Shown: in pieces, positions 34,035-48,336 of the stretch | Numbering within the stretch: position 1 is the first letter of the stretch | Layout: every line of letters starts with the position of its first letter | NCBI GenBank assembly: GCA_026545765.1 | Contig: CM048843.1 | Span: forward strand, 22,131,646 to 22,195,645 | Direction of reading: 5' to 3' | Length of the DNA stretch: 64,000 bases | Origin: Plantago major | Lineage: Eukaryota > Streptophyta > Magnoliopsida > Lamiales > Plantaginaceae | Translations under genes and position numbers: made by a program | Notes under the pieces: model-generated | The model's database searches: none | What the model saw: the letters and a program-made list of their open reading frames with translations, nothing else | What the model was told of the DNA's origin: nothing

Positions 34035-37000
34035 CTATGCGTAAAACTTTTGAAGGTTTCTAGCATTCCATGTACGCTTGAGTGGGTGTCCGCGCTCATC
34101 TTCCAATTCGTAACTGCCATTCACTCTTGCTCCGACAATCTTGAAAGGTCCTTCCCATTTAGGCTTGAGTTTTACAACATTGCTCAAAATGTCAACCCGG
34201 CGAAGTACTAGGTCTCCGACCTGCAAGTTTTTTGCTCGAACATTCCTGTTGTAGGCTCGGGCAGCAGTTGCTTGATAACTATGGATATTAGCCAGTGCTT
34301 CAGTTCTTTTCTGTTCCAGCACGTCCAGGTCGAATATCCGAGCTTCACGATTGGCGGAATCTTCGAACTCTTGGACCCTCATAGTCTCAACAATAATTTC
34401 TACTGGTATAACTACTTCCGAGCCATATACTAAGGCAAATGGAGTTTCTTTGGTCGCGGTCCGTGCAGTGGTGCGATGAGCCTATAATACGCCATCTAGG
34501 TCGTCCGCCCAGCTTTCTTGGGAAGTTCTCAACCGCTTTTCCAGGATCTTGACCATTGTCTTGTTTGTGGACTCGGCTTGTCCATTAGCTTGCGGATATC
34601 CAACAGATGTGAAACGTTGTTCAATCTTGAAGGACGCCAGCCATTCCTTGAGCCTATTGCCTGAAAACTGGGCACCATTATCTGAGACAAGAACTCTAGG
34701 CAGGCCAAAGCGGCAAATGATGTTTTTCCAGATGAAGGTCCGCACTCGACTTTCCGTAATGGTTGACACAGCTTCTGCTTCTACCCATTTGGTGAAGTAT
34801 TCCACGGCCACGATTAGGAATTTCTTCTGTTGAGTGCCCCTCGGGAACGGTCCGACAATATCGATGCTCCATTGATCAAACGGACACGCTATGATTGACG
34901 GAATCATAGGATGTGTCGGACGATGTGGAATGTTCGCATAATACTGACAATCGGGGCATCTCCGAGCGTGGTCGACGGAATCTTTATCAATGCTAGGCCA
35001 GTAATAGCCTTGTCGTATGATTTTCTGGGCAAGAGTTCTTCCCCCGGAATGACTTCCGCAGCTTCCGTTGTGTACTCTTCCAGCACAGTCTTTGCTTCTT
35101 GCGGGCTCAAACACCTCAAGTGAGTCCCGGCAAAAGATCTCTTGTACAAATCTTCTCCAAGTATAAAGTATGTCGTCGGCATCAGACGCCTTTGATTCCT
35201 TCGGATCACCGGTAGAGATCCGCCTGAGATAGTTAAAGATGTCGGTCATCCAGCTTTCCCTGTGTCGCTTATCATGACAAATGAATTGAGACTCATGATG
35301 ATGAGTCAAGAATGTGAGTAGGATTACTCTCCTCGTGTCAGAGTCATTGCTGGATGCGTATTTTGCCGAGCGTTGCTCGCTTTTCATTCCGTGCTCACAA
35401 ACTTTTCCAGGGTAAATTCCTCAAAGTGGCTGGCTTCCTGCTTGAGTAGCTCAAGATACTTGATCATCGTAGGACCTTTTGTGGCAAAAGTTCCTGAAAA
35501 TTGAGCTTCAACTAGCTGTGAGTCCGTGTAAGCTTTGAGCTTCCGGACTTGCAAGGATTTGGCCAGACGTAGCCCGACTAACAATGCTTCATACTCAGCC
35601 TCATTATTGGTAACTTTGAATTCCAGGGATATCGCATAGTCAAGTTCCGCGCCATCAGGGCTCTTAAGAAAGATTCCAATCCCTCCCACTCTTCCAGTGG
35701 AGGAATCATCCACTTCCAATGTCCAGACATTAGAAGGATGTTTTTCGGTTTGGAGGTCTTCTGTAAGCTCCTGAGGTTGTTTGAGGTGTCTCACATTTAA
35801 AATTACAATATTTATCGTAATAACATTAAAGTATACAAAATTATAAAAATCTTATTACTACAAAAACACATCGGTTACACTGCCCAACGACTACAATTTT
35901 GTGTATGAAAGTGGTTAATCGTAACGGTTTTTCTATGCGTAATCTAACCGACATAAATTCTTCCACCAGAAAGAGCATTTCTAGATATTAACTATAAAAA
36001 ATAAATGTTCTCTTTTGTGTCCTTCGAACCTTTGTTCTTCTTTTTCTTTGATTTCCAGTCCGGAGTTGTTAGTATCGGATCTGTTTGTGATATCGTCAAG
36101 AAGGAACATCTGGTTGACCCGAGTTTCCTCATATGATGCAAGCAGGGACTGATTGATGAATTGAGCATCCTCGGGTTTGCTGGGTTGAACTTCGGCGAAA
36201 CTGTCTCCCGGATAATCTGCTTGGTTATTAGGCATTCAAATGCCTGTTTGTCAGGGACTTTCTCTGAATCCGCCTCAGGATATTCCGCTAAGAAGTCGGC
36301 GAGGACTTGAGCCTTCTTGGCTGACGGAGCCTGATAGCAAATGTCGTATTCACTCAGCTCAATCGTCCACTTAGAGAGTCGTCCAGATTGATCGGGCTTC
36401 CCCAGGACCTGTTTCAAAGGTTCCGCAGTTAGTACCACTATTTTGTGAGACTTGAAGTATGGTTTTAACTGCCTTGCGGTGTAAACAAGAGCATATGCAA
36501 GTTTCTCAATCTTCACGTATCTTGTCTCCGCCCCAGCAAGGGCTTTGCTAAGATAGTAGATTGGCAAATGATCATTAGTTTGAATCCGTACTAATACGGA
36601 ACTCATTGCCTCTTCCGTGATTGCTAGGTAGAGGTAGAGTGGTTCTCCTTCGACGGGTTTGGAGAGCAGTGTGGGGGAATGGAGGTACTTTTTCAATTTC
36701 TCGAAAGCCTTAGAACATTCCGCGATCCACTCAAAGATCTCTCCTTTCCGGAGGATTTTGAAGAACGGAAGATTCTTCTCCGCAGATCGTGAAATAAAAC
36801 GATTTAAGGACATGAGACGTCCTATGAGTTGCTGTACCTCATTGAGGGTCTTCGGATGCGGCAGATCTAGGATTGCCTTGATCTTCTCGGGGTTTGCGCT
36901 TATCCCTCTCTCCGTGACCATGTATCCAAGGAACTTCCCTCCTTTCACTCCGAACGTGCACTTTTTCGGATTCAATTTCATTCCGTACTTCCTAAGGATA

Positions 37001-37751
37001 GCGAAGCACTTGTTCAAATGATGCACATGTTGCTCTTCAGTATTGCTCTTGACGAGCATGTCATCCACGTACACTTCCATGGTTTTCCCAATCTCGTCCT
37101 TGAACATTTGGTTCACCAGACGTTGGTAAGTGGCTCCCGCATTTTTCAATCCGAAGGGCATTACCTTGAAACAGTATACCCCCCTGCAGGGAAGAAAGCT
37201 GTTTTCTTGATGTCCTCTTTGGCCATCCGAATTTGGTAAAAACCTTGGTATGCGTCCATAAAACTCAGCAACGCACATCCAGACGTGGAGTCAACCAACT
37301 GATCTATTCGTGGTAGAGGGTACGGGCTCTTTGGGCAGAACTTGTTCAACCTAGTGAAGTCATTGCACATCCGCCATTTGCCTGGTGATTTCTCTACCAG
37401 AACCACGTTGCAGACCCAAATAGAGTAACAGACCTCTTCGATATGCCCTGCTTTCAGGAGTCGCTCAACTTCAGCGGATATGATGGCATCCTTGACCGGA
37501 CCAAAATCTTTCTTCTTTTGTCGGATGTACTTGATTGAGGGGTCCATGTTCAGACGGTGAACAGTAATCCTCGGATCTATTCCCTTCAAGTCATCGGTGC
37601 TCCAGGCAAACACATCATTGTTGTCTCGGAGACAAGCAATGAGCTTCATTTCCACCTCCGCATTCATCTCTGTTCCGATCCTTGTCTTCTTGTCCGGGCT
37701 TCCAACAACAATCTCAATTTCCTTGAGAGTTTCATTAGGCTTGATTCGCAC
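34035..37751 (-). pseudogene. Tat element pol: RT, RNase H, second RNase H, integrase
   Basis: Read on the minus strand from 37751: reverse transcriptase (FTRLNKFCPKSPYPLPRID, SFMDAYQGFYQIRM, the YVDDMLVKS active site, KCTFGVKGGKFLGYMV) and the first RNase H (YLSKALAGAETRY). A second, archaeal-type RNase H follows at 35794-35384 (WTLEVDDSS, NNEAEYEALLVGLRLA, AYTDSQLV). Integrase has an H2C2 zinc finger (H-GSCGSHSGGRTL, CPDCQYY), a catalytic core (PFDQWSIDIVGPF, VSDNGAQFSG, GYPQANGQAES) and a C-terminal part (GDLVLRR, KLKPKWEGPFKI) ending at 34035. Dual RNase H is a hallmark of the Tat lineage. An AT-rich segment of about 200 bp (35795-35991) separates the two RNase H parts and looks inserted. 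Fossil; several breaks. Confidence 0.9.
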
Positions 37752-37780
37752 AGTTCTAGGAAACTTCTCCTTCTGGCTCC

Positions 37781-40415
37781 CTACTCCAATCTGCGGATTC
37801 TCCTTTTGGCCGGAAGAACAACTGGCGGGTCAGAGGTCAAAGTAGTTGTCAGCACGGGGGCGGACACTCTTCTTGTGGACATAATGTAACATTCCCAAGC
37901 TTCACGGACGTTTCCCACCTCTTCTCCAACTCCGAAGGGAGTTGGAAAATTCATTCTGTTATGGAGAGTGGAGGAAATAGCCCGAAATTGATTGAGCCCC
38001 GGACGCCCAAAGATGGCATTGTAGTCGAAAGTCCGGTCCACCACTACAAATCGGACTAACTAAGTCACTCTTGCCGGGAAAGTCCCGAGGGAGACGTGCA
38101 ACATAACACTTCCTAGGGGTCGAACAGTTCCCCCTCCAAACCCTAGTATAGAGGTGTGGACTCTCTCATATCGGATTCTCCCAAGCTCCATCTGGTCTAG
38201 TGTTCTTTTGGAAATGATATTCGAGGAACTCCTTGTGTCCACCAAAATTTTGTTCACTCGATAAGTCGCGATGGTTAACGAAACCACCAGCGGAACATCT
38301 GGATTATCAATGTCCTCGCCTCCTGCCGTAGGAGGAGGAATCTCGCTATCATCGAAGGATATAGCATTTGTACCACGAATCGCTGGAGCAGCATACGCTC
38401 TATCGTTGTTCCGAAGATTTTGAGCAGTCCGCTCTCTCGCGTTCCTACTATCACCTACAGATGGTCCACCTGCGATGGTGTTGATCACTCCGCTGTACGG
38501 AGGGTTCTCCATATCAATGTCATTGCTATATCTGTACGGATGTCCATCCGTGCGAGGCGGATAATGAGCCGGCAGAGGTGGCAAAGATAGCGGACGGGGT
38601 GGTGGTTCTATAGCATTATCCTCCCTCCTTCGCTCCGTTCTATCGTGCCTGGAGGGCTCATCCGCATAGATGTGCTCCTTTAGCTTGCCCTCTCTTACGA
38701 GGTGTTCAACCTCTGTTTTCAATTGGATACAGTCATCAGTCTCGTGACCACGACACTTGTGGAACTTGCAGTACCCCTTTCCATTCTTATTCTTCCGGTT
38801 GTTGTGAGAGGACTTTGGCCATTGGACATCCAGCTTCTTCTCGATTATAGTCGCCAAGATGTCGGATCTTGGTCTATTGAGACGGGTATAATCCGCGTAT
38901 CTCCTCGGCGGACTCCTTTCTTTGTGGAAGCCTTTATCTCTGTGATCCTTCTTTGGGTCGAACTTCCCCTGGCGTTGCTCTTGTTTCATTGGCTCCTTTC
39001 CTTTCTTGGAACCACTTTCATCGGAACATTCCTTGGTACTCTCCGTACATCACTTCTTCACAGATGTCATCTAAATGCTTTTCACTCCTCACTTCCTGAC
39101 TAGAGAGTTTTCTGCGGAGTTCTGAGTTGAAAGTATTAGCATACAGGTGACGGACCCGTTCCTTAATACTGTGTGGCTCAACTCGAAGAACTTCCGCGTG
39201 AAAGCGATCTAGGAAGGTCCTTAGATCCTCTTGCTCCCACTGTATAACTTCTGCCAGGTGCTCTACGGTACGCTTTCTCCGTTTTGATTTTCCAAATCGT
39301 GCCAAGAACTTGGAAGAAAGGTCTGCATATGACTTTATCGACTTGTTCGGCAAAGCGGTGTACCAATCCATGGCCGTTCCGAAGAGAGTGGATGAGAACG
39401 TAAGAGCTTTTGTATTGTCACTCATTCCCTTGGAATCCATCTTGTTGTTGTACATTGTCAGGTGACCAACGGGACAAGCATCCCCATAATAGTATTCCAA
39501 GCTCGGAATTACCTGATCCGAGTTTCTATTTCTTTCCTTCTCTCTCATGATGTCATCGCACAAGGGATTTGGTGCACTAGTAGTTATTTGCTCGTGGTCT
39601 TTTACCAGGCGTCCGAGATTCAGAATCTGGGCCTCCAAAGCCTTCTGCTGAGCGTAGATCTCATCAGCAGTCATGATCTCTCCTGTCCTTGGATGAACAG
39701 CTACATCTGTGCTGAGTTCATCTATCCGGACCACTGGAACAGTTTCTGCTACTTGATCTCTGTCTCTCAGAGGTGCTTGTCTCGGAACTCCTGGATTCCT
39801 ATTATCCCCTTCTTGATACTCCCTCCTTCCGTGTGGGCTTCCTTCACCCCGGGCTTGAGAGGCAGATGCCCGCCGGTCTAGAATGTTCCGCAAATCCTCT
39901 TGAGGTGGTTGATTCCCTAACCTCTGTTGGATCGGACGTTGCCTGTTTCTTGATAATGCAGGCTCTGCTGGAGCAGGAGTAGCCACTGGCGGAGTGGCTT
40001 GCTGAGTATGGGCATTGTTAGACCCCAGGCATCCTTGGATGATTGTGAGCAATCTATCAAACTGGGTCTCACTTAGTTCGAGGTCACTAGTGCGGACAGT
40101 ACGACCATCGGGCATAGTGAACTGTTGACCTGTAGTGGGGCCTTGAGCTTCTGCCGGAGAAGCTCGTACGACCCCTTCTCCATGGCTCATAGGCACAACA
40201 TTTTCAGGAACACCTCGGACTCCCCTGTGTGGAGCGTCTCCTCCTTCATCTGAGGATGGGCTGGCTGTACGCCCATCGCTAGGATATCTCCTTCCAGCGT
40301 TCCCTCCAGCCACAGTGGTTCTTTGTCCACGGGTGGGCGGACGTCCCCGTGGGCGTGGTGGTGGTGTTCCTGCGCCTGCAGCACTAGTCCGCGCTGTCCA
40401 ACTTGTTCTTGCCAT
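37781..40415 (-). pseudogene. Tat element gag and protease
   Basis: Starting MARTSWTARTSA at 40415 and rich in Pro, Arg and Gly at first, it continues into a retrotransposon gag domain (YYGDACPVGHLTMYNNKMD, AMDWYTALPNKSI, DRFHAEVLRV, SSQEVRSEKHLDDICEEV). Then comes a CCHC-like knuckle (GYCKFHKCRGHETDDC) and an aspartic protease block (NKILVDTRSSSNII, a DTGSS-type motif). It forms the 5' part of the element and lies just downstream of the primer site. Fossil with interruptions. Confidence 0.85.
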
Positions 40416-40455
40416 CAGCTCAACTCAAAAACAAAAACTTTTAGTACAGAATTCC

Positions 40456-40473
40456 CACAGACGGCGCCAAAAA
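40456..40473 (-). promoter_or_regulatory. Primer binding site of the Tat element
   Basis: Immediately inside the right LTR, the minus strand reads ttttTGGCGCCGTCTGTGG. The TGGCGCCGT core matches the tRNA-Asp type primer site usual for Tat/Athila elements. Confidence 0.75.
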
Positions 40474-41399
40474 TGTTGAGGGTAAAACCTCGAACACTAA
40501 CTAAACTATTACAAGTAACCTAATCTAGGATCCGCCTCCTACTTGAAGTCCGAAGCAAGACTTGTCCGAACTTGAGTACCTGAAAGGACTAGGTTGGGGG
40601 GGTGGGGGTTAGAATGGGTTACCCGGATTGCTTATGTCAATCCGGTAAGAGACTTTACTCAAGAGAGAGTTGGAAGCTCTCAATGTAATAGTTATGAGGA
40701 AGGTTATGAAATCAAGCAGACTTAGGGATTGTTGCTTATTACTTGGGAATTGTGACTTATGACTTACCTTAAGGTCTTGGACCTTGTGCTATATTTATAG
40801 TTATAATATCTTATGAGATTGCTCACTAGATGATGCCAAGTCTATGCTTCAGATTTGTACACCAATGCTACCTTTGGCCCATGGCCCATTAGTGAACAGT
40901 AATCCAATACTAATTAGTGGGCCTGGCAGGGTAGTTTGGACCTTTCCCTCTGAGAGTACTGTTCCGTGTGTTGGGTCCGTGTAAGTTTCTCGGACAGATC
41001 TGTATGCTTGGTTGATCTGGCCTTAGGCAACTCAAGGTGTCCGGACCTAGAGTTCCACGGAAGTATCTCATTGGTTCTGTTATATACGTTTGGTCTTACT
41101 GTGATGGTGGCGTCCGAGATTCTCTCGTCCGGTCCGTTTAGCATCTTAGGACTGACAGTTTGTGGTACTTGGAATGACCATGTGACCTTTTGTCAGGTTC
41201 GGAAGTCATCCATCTAGCTTGGTCGGACCTAGCTGAAATGGCGTGCTGACTTGTGAACACTAGTTGACCTGAGATGGTTTCCTTTATGTCGGACCATTCG
41301 AAGGTCGGACTAGCAATGAATAGGCTATCTCAGCCTCGATGCACTTTAGGACACGCTCTATGGCGCCCTTAACGGATTGGACACACGTCCGTATCAACA
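40474..41399 (-). repeat. 5' LTR of the Tat-type element (926 bp)
   Basis: Direct partner of 27075-28007, with about 28 substitutions by eye. It is followed by the 5-bp sequence gttta, against gttca at the other end. Confidence 0.95.
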
Positions 41400-41408
41400 G
41401 TTTACATA

Positions 41409-41672
41409 CTCCATCTGTCCCGAACTTAACTTTCCGTGGACTCGTACACAAATTTTAAGACTAGAGTGAATAAAGTGGTAGAGTGATGAATAAAGTAGAA
41501 AATAGAGTGAATAAAATATGGGAGATAGTGAAAAAAGTAGGAAATAGAGTGAATAATATATGATAGATAGTGAAGAATAAAGTAGGAGAGGGATTGGCCA
41601 TATAAGGGAGTGAAAGTTGAGTTTGTGATATACCAAAATAGAATACGAGAAGTTGAATTCGGGACGGAGAGA
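41409..41672. mobile_element. Stowaway-like MITE, about 264 bp
   Basis: The left end ctccatctgtcccgaactta pairs with the right end gaattcgggacggagag as imperfect inverted repeats, with TA next to both. The interior repeats gagtgaataaagta several times. It lies 10 bp outside the Gypsy LTR. Confidence 0.65.
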
Positions 41673-41699
41673 TATATGTCAACTCTTATTTATTAAGTA

Positions 41700-42354
41700 C
41701 TCTCTCTATTAAGTTGTACCATCATCCCCTTAAACGACATTATTAAGGGAAAATGTTATCCAACTTATATGTTGTTTGCATGATCTTCTCACAAGTGATG
41801 TGAGATATTCTATAACACACCCCCTCACGAGTAGGCTGCGGTTAGTCGGCTCTGCACATGGAATCATTATAGCCATCTTTGGGCAAGTCGGAATTATCAT
41901 CAGCTGGGGCACCCATAATCAGCTTAGACCTGCTCTGATACCATATTAAGTTGGATCATCATCCCCTTAAAAGGCCTTATTAAGGGGAGAAGGTAATCCA
42001 ACGTATATGTTGTTTGCATGATCTTCTCACAAGTGATGTATGATATTCTAACACCCTCCATTTATAATATAAGATATTTTAGATTTTTCACACAAATTAA
42101 TACAATTCTCTGTTCATCAATAGGCTTGGTAAAAGATTGAAAATATAAATTATGGTGTCTTGGACAAATAAATCCACCTATAAAAGATGATAAGTATTTT
42201 TAGTCTTTATAGAGTCCAAGATAAAATAAATGAATTGCAATAAAATAAATGAGTTGGATGCATAGAAAATGTTGAAAACACAAAATCACTTGATATACAT
42301 AAAACAACTTAAAAACTCAAAACATACTCCATATTATATTAAAAATGGGGGGAG
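41700..42354. mobile_element. Stowaway-like MITE interrupted by a TRIM
   Basis: The left end is ctctctc next to TA (41698-41699). After the TRIM it resumes ccctccatttataatataag and runs to aaaaatggggggag followed by TA (42355-42356). Without the TRIM the MITE would be about 300 bp. The end pairing (ctccctccattt / aaatggggggag) supports it. Confidence 0.65.
41707..42053 (-). mobile_element. TRIM (miniature LTR retrotransposon), 347 bp
   Basis: Two direct repeats of about 110 bp (41707-41817 and 41944-42053) open TGTTA on the minus strand. Just inside the right one the minus strand reads TGGTATCAGAGC (41943-41932), the initiator tRNA-Met primer site. Just before the left one is a gagggggtg purine tract. 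The short interior (126 bp) has no gene. Flanks ctctc and ccctc look like a 5-bp duplication with one difference. Such elements need proteins from full-length relatives. Confidence 0.85.
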
Positions 42355-42356
42355 TA

Positions 42357-43951
42357 TTAAGCATTATTCGGGAACCGGCCGGACTGACTAGGTACATTTT
42401 TACTTCAACAATGACATTAATCGTTTTGAAATTTGAGGTTAGAGTACATCTTTATGGTTAATTTCATAATGTTGAAGTATTTGTAACGCCCAACATGTAA
42501 TCATGAAGATGAAATTTACAATTGTGATAGTTGACACTCGAAATGTGATGTTTCTGGTGAAATTACTTTTTGTTAATGCATTGGTAACATCCACATGTAA
42601 TCATGAAGATGTGCATCTACAAATGTGATGTTTGAATCTCAACATATGATGTTTGTTGTGTTGTTATTGTATTCGTAGTCCAACATGTAATAGTGATTAT
42701 GTGGATCTGCAAATGTCATGTTTGATTGTGGAAGTGTGATCTTTGTGGTGAAAGTAACAAAATGAGAGGATTTATTATTTTTGTATAGAAGGCATGATGC
42801 TCTTAATGGATATGTATTGAGACATCAAGGATATACCATAAAATTGATATGTGAAACATTAGCACACGTCAAGGTGCAAGCTACCAAAGAAATAAGACTC
42901 TGTGCTTAACACCATCTCATGCAACCGATCTGCTCTAAAAAATGTTGAGTATGGAGACGTACAACCAAAGAAAAACATATTCTTTCGATGATACTCTTGT
43001 GTTCGCCTACATCAGCCAGATCCCTTCACAAGAAGAGAGAGACAGATCTTTGATGGTTATTTAATTCTTCTAGATGCATGCAGCTCCGCACAAGATCTAG
43101 TCTCAAGCACAAAAAAACAAGTACAAGAGATTTCATCTTCAATATGAAGAAAGGATGCAAATGGAATCATTAATTGCATACCTTACCTTCAGAAAGAGGA
43201 CGAATAAATGATTGAAAAATGCTTGAGAAATTTAAAGTGTAAAGGCCACAAATCAATTGTTGTCCTAAATATGTTAAAAGAAGAGGAATCTGTTATTGTT
43301 TCCGTGCTAGAGTCCTAACACGTTATTAGTAACTAAGCATTTGTGTAACATATTGTGTGTGTTAAACATTAATGTAATCAAATCACATAACTATAAATAA
43401 GAAAAAGAAGAAAGGTCAAGTGGGAAGAATGGAAAACATTAAAGGGAAAGAAAAAAGAAAATAAAAATAAATAAAATTAACCATGACACCAAAGTGGGAT
43501 TAAAGAGACATGTGTGTGCATCAATTGAGATTGTATGGGTAAAATTAGCATGTAAGGTTTAATTTTATTGGAATGCTTAGCATATTGTTCATTTATATTT
43601 TAAAGTAGTAGTATAAAAGTTAGTCTAATCAAAGTGAAAACTCAAAGGTCAAATTTATATAGAAAAGTTAGTAACTTGAATATAATAAAATTATATGGTA
43701 AACATAGGCAAGTACAAAAGATTTCTTTTACCAAATAAAATCGAGAAATATTAGTGTCTATTTAATTTATTTGGATTCACTTGATATAGCATTTTTCTGA
43801 ATGTAATAATGATTCATTTCTTTTCCTCGTTTGTTTCTCTTTTCATTAGAATAAATAAGATTGACATAGAATTATAAGAAAAAAAATCACCTATACAGAG
43901 CACAAATCAAACATAATACATATTCGTCTACTCCTCTCAAGAATTTTAATC
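42357..43951. other. Intergenic region upstream of the seven-exon gene
   Basis: No gene. It has a threefold degenerate repeat of about 95 bp (42481-42760; cores at 42491, 42591 and 42681 with acatgtaatcatgaagatg). The 3' part must hold the promoter of the gene at 43952. Confidence 0.5.
42481..42760 (+). repeat. Threefold tandem repeat, about 95 bp
   Basis: Copies share acatgtaatcatgaagatg and a following caaatgtgatgttt block. Divergence between copies suggests an old duplication. Confidence 0.65.
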
Positions 43952-47152
<3,201 letters not shown>

Positions 47153-47693
47153 ACAACAATCTACATATGCTCGTGATATTTTTCCACCCAACCCGAACTA
47201 CTTTTGTTTTGGCTATAAACATGAAATGAAATATTTTGTTACTTTACTTTGCAAGAATGTGTTGTTTAATTATTATCCAAAAACTTATACAGTTGTATTT
47301 GATGCCATCATGTAAGATTATAGTAAGGGCATCAATAATTCCTTTTATGTTTGATAAGTACTATGTCACTGCCAATTATCCTCAAATCTATTTTGTGTCT
47401 TTCCAGAATGCTTTCAAAACATAGAATCCATCTTGGTTTCCAAAAGACATACCATTGCAAGTAACTCTCTAGAGTACAAACTTGAGAAAAATGCAGGAAA
47501 GTTACCTATGTTCTTTAAATTATGCAGGGATGTACCCCATGTTCTTTAAATTGCACGGATGTACCCCATCTTCATTAAAATTATGCACGCTCGTGCCAAA
47601 CCGTGATTTTTAACGGAGCGTGCTTCCCACTCAGGCAATGTGCGGTTGGTGGAGTATATATAGGTCATTTTTTTACTGAATTGGCTAGTATAC
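47153..47693. other. 3' flank of the seven-exon gene up to Copia C
   Basis: It holds the presumed 3' UTR, and a short tandem repeat near 47509-47590 built on gttctttaaatt and gatgtacccca (three partial copies of about 32 bp). Copia C follows; the 5 bp before it (tatac, 47689-47693) should be its target duplication. Confidence 0.5.
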
Positions 47694-47861
47694 TGTTGGT
47701 TCAGATAACGGCAAAGACTATAGGGGGGGGGGGGGGTGAATAGTCTTTTACAACTTTTGTCGATAAACACAATTTCTCAGATATCTGATACTTAATTTCA
47801 GAGAGCGGAAGACTTTTCTGTGATAAGTGCACGTGCTCTGCAAGATATGTGTAAATACTCA

Positions 47862-48135
47862 CACTACAAAAAATCTGGCCTGTAGCGACGGATAGATCCG
47901 TCGCTACAGGCCAGCTATCCGTCACCCCAGCTCTGGCGACGGATCGGGCGACGGATAGAAAATCCGTCGCCCCCCTGGAGCTGTGGCGACGGATAACAAT
48001 CCGTCGTCCAATTCGCGACGGATTATTGATCGTCCAATTATTTTTTAATTCGAAATTTAGCGACGCGGATAGATTCTATCCGTCGCTAAATATTTTATGG
48101 ACTAGTGACGAATTTGAAATTCCGTCACTAATTCC
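47862..48135. repeat. Left subterminal palindrome array of the large CACTA
   Basis: Several inverted pairs of gcgacggat and atccgtcgc occur within 270 bp of the end, the usual site of TNPA-type binding. A weaker tsacgaatt/aattccgtca version follows. Confidence 0.85.
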
Positions 48136-48336
48136 ACATCGTGAATTCCGTCACTAATTCCGTCACTATTTATTTCATATTAATCCCTATTTTCGTAGTT
48201 CACCTATTTAATCAATATAATGTTCGATAATAAATCAATAATACGAAAAATGTTTCAATGAATAAAAAGTAATATTGAGTGGAGAAATTATCCAAACAAG
48301 TGTAAATATGAAAAAAATCAACATACAGATACATAA

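Larger units (their letters stand above)
27075..41399 (-). mobile_element. Ty3/Gypsy element of the Tat/Retand type, 14.3 kb, structurally whole
   Basis: Two direct LTRs (27075-28007 and 40474-41399) both run TGTTGAGGG to TATCAACA and are flanked by near-identical 5-bp duplications (gttca and gttta). The primer site and purine tract show the element reads on the minus strand. In transcription order it has gag, protease, reverse transcriptase, RNase H, a second RNase H and integrase, then about 6 kb bearing an antisense gene. The second RNase H and the antisense gene place it in the Tat lineage. By eye the LTRs differ at about 28 of 920 positions (about 3%), suggesting an insertion of the order of 1-3 million years ago under usual plant rates. 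The coding region has roughly half a dozen breaks plus one AT-rich insertion. Confidence 0.92.
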
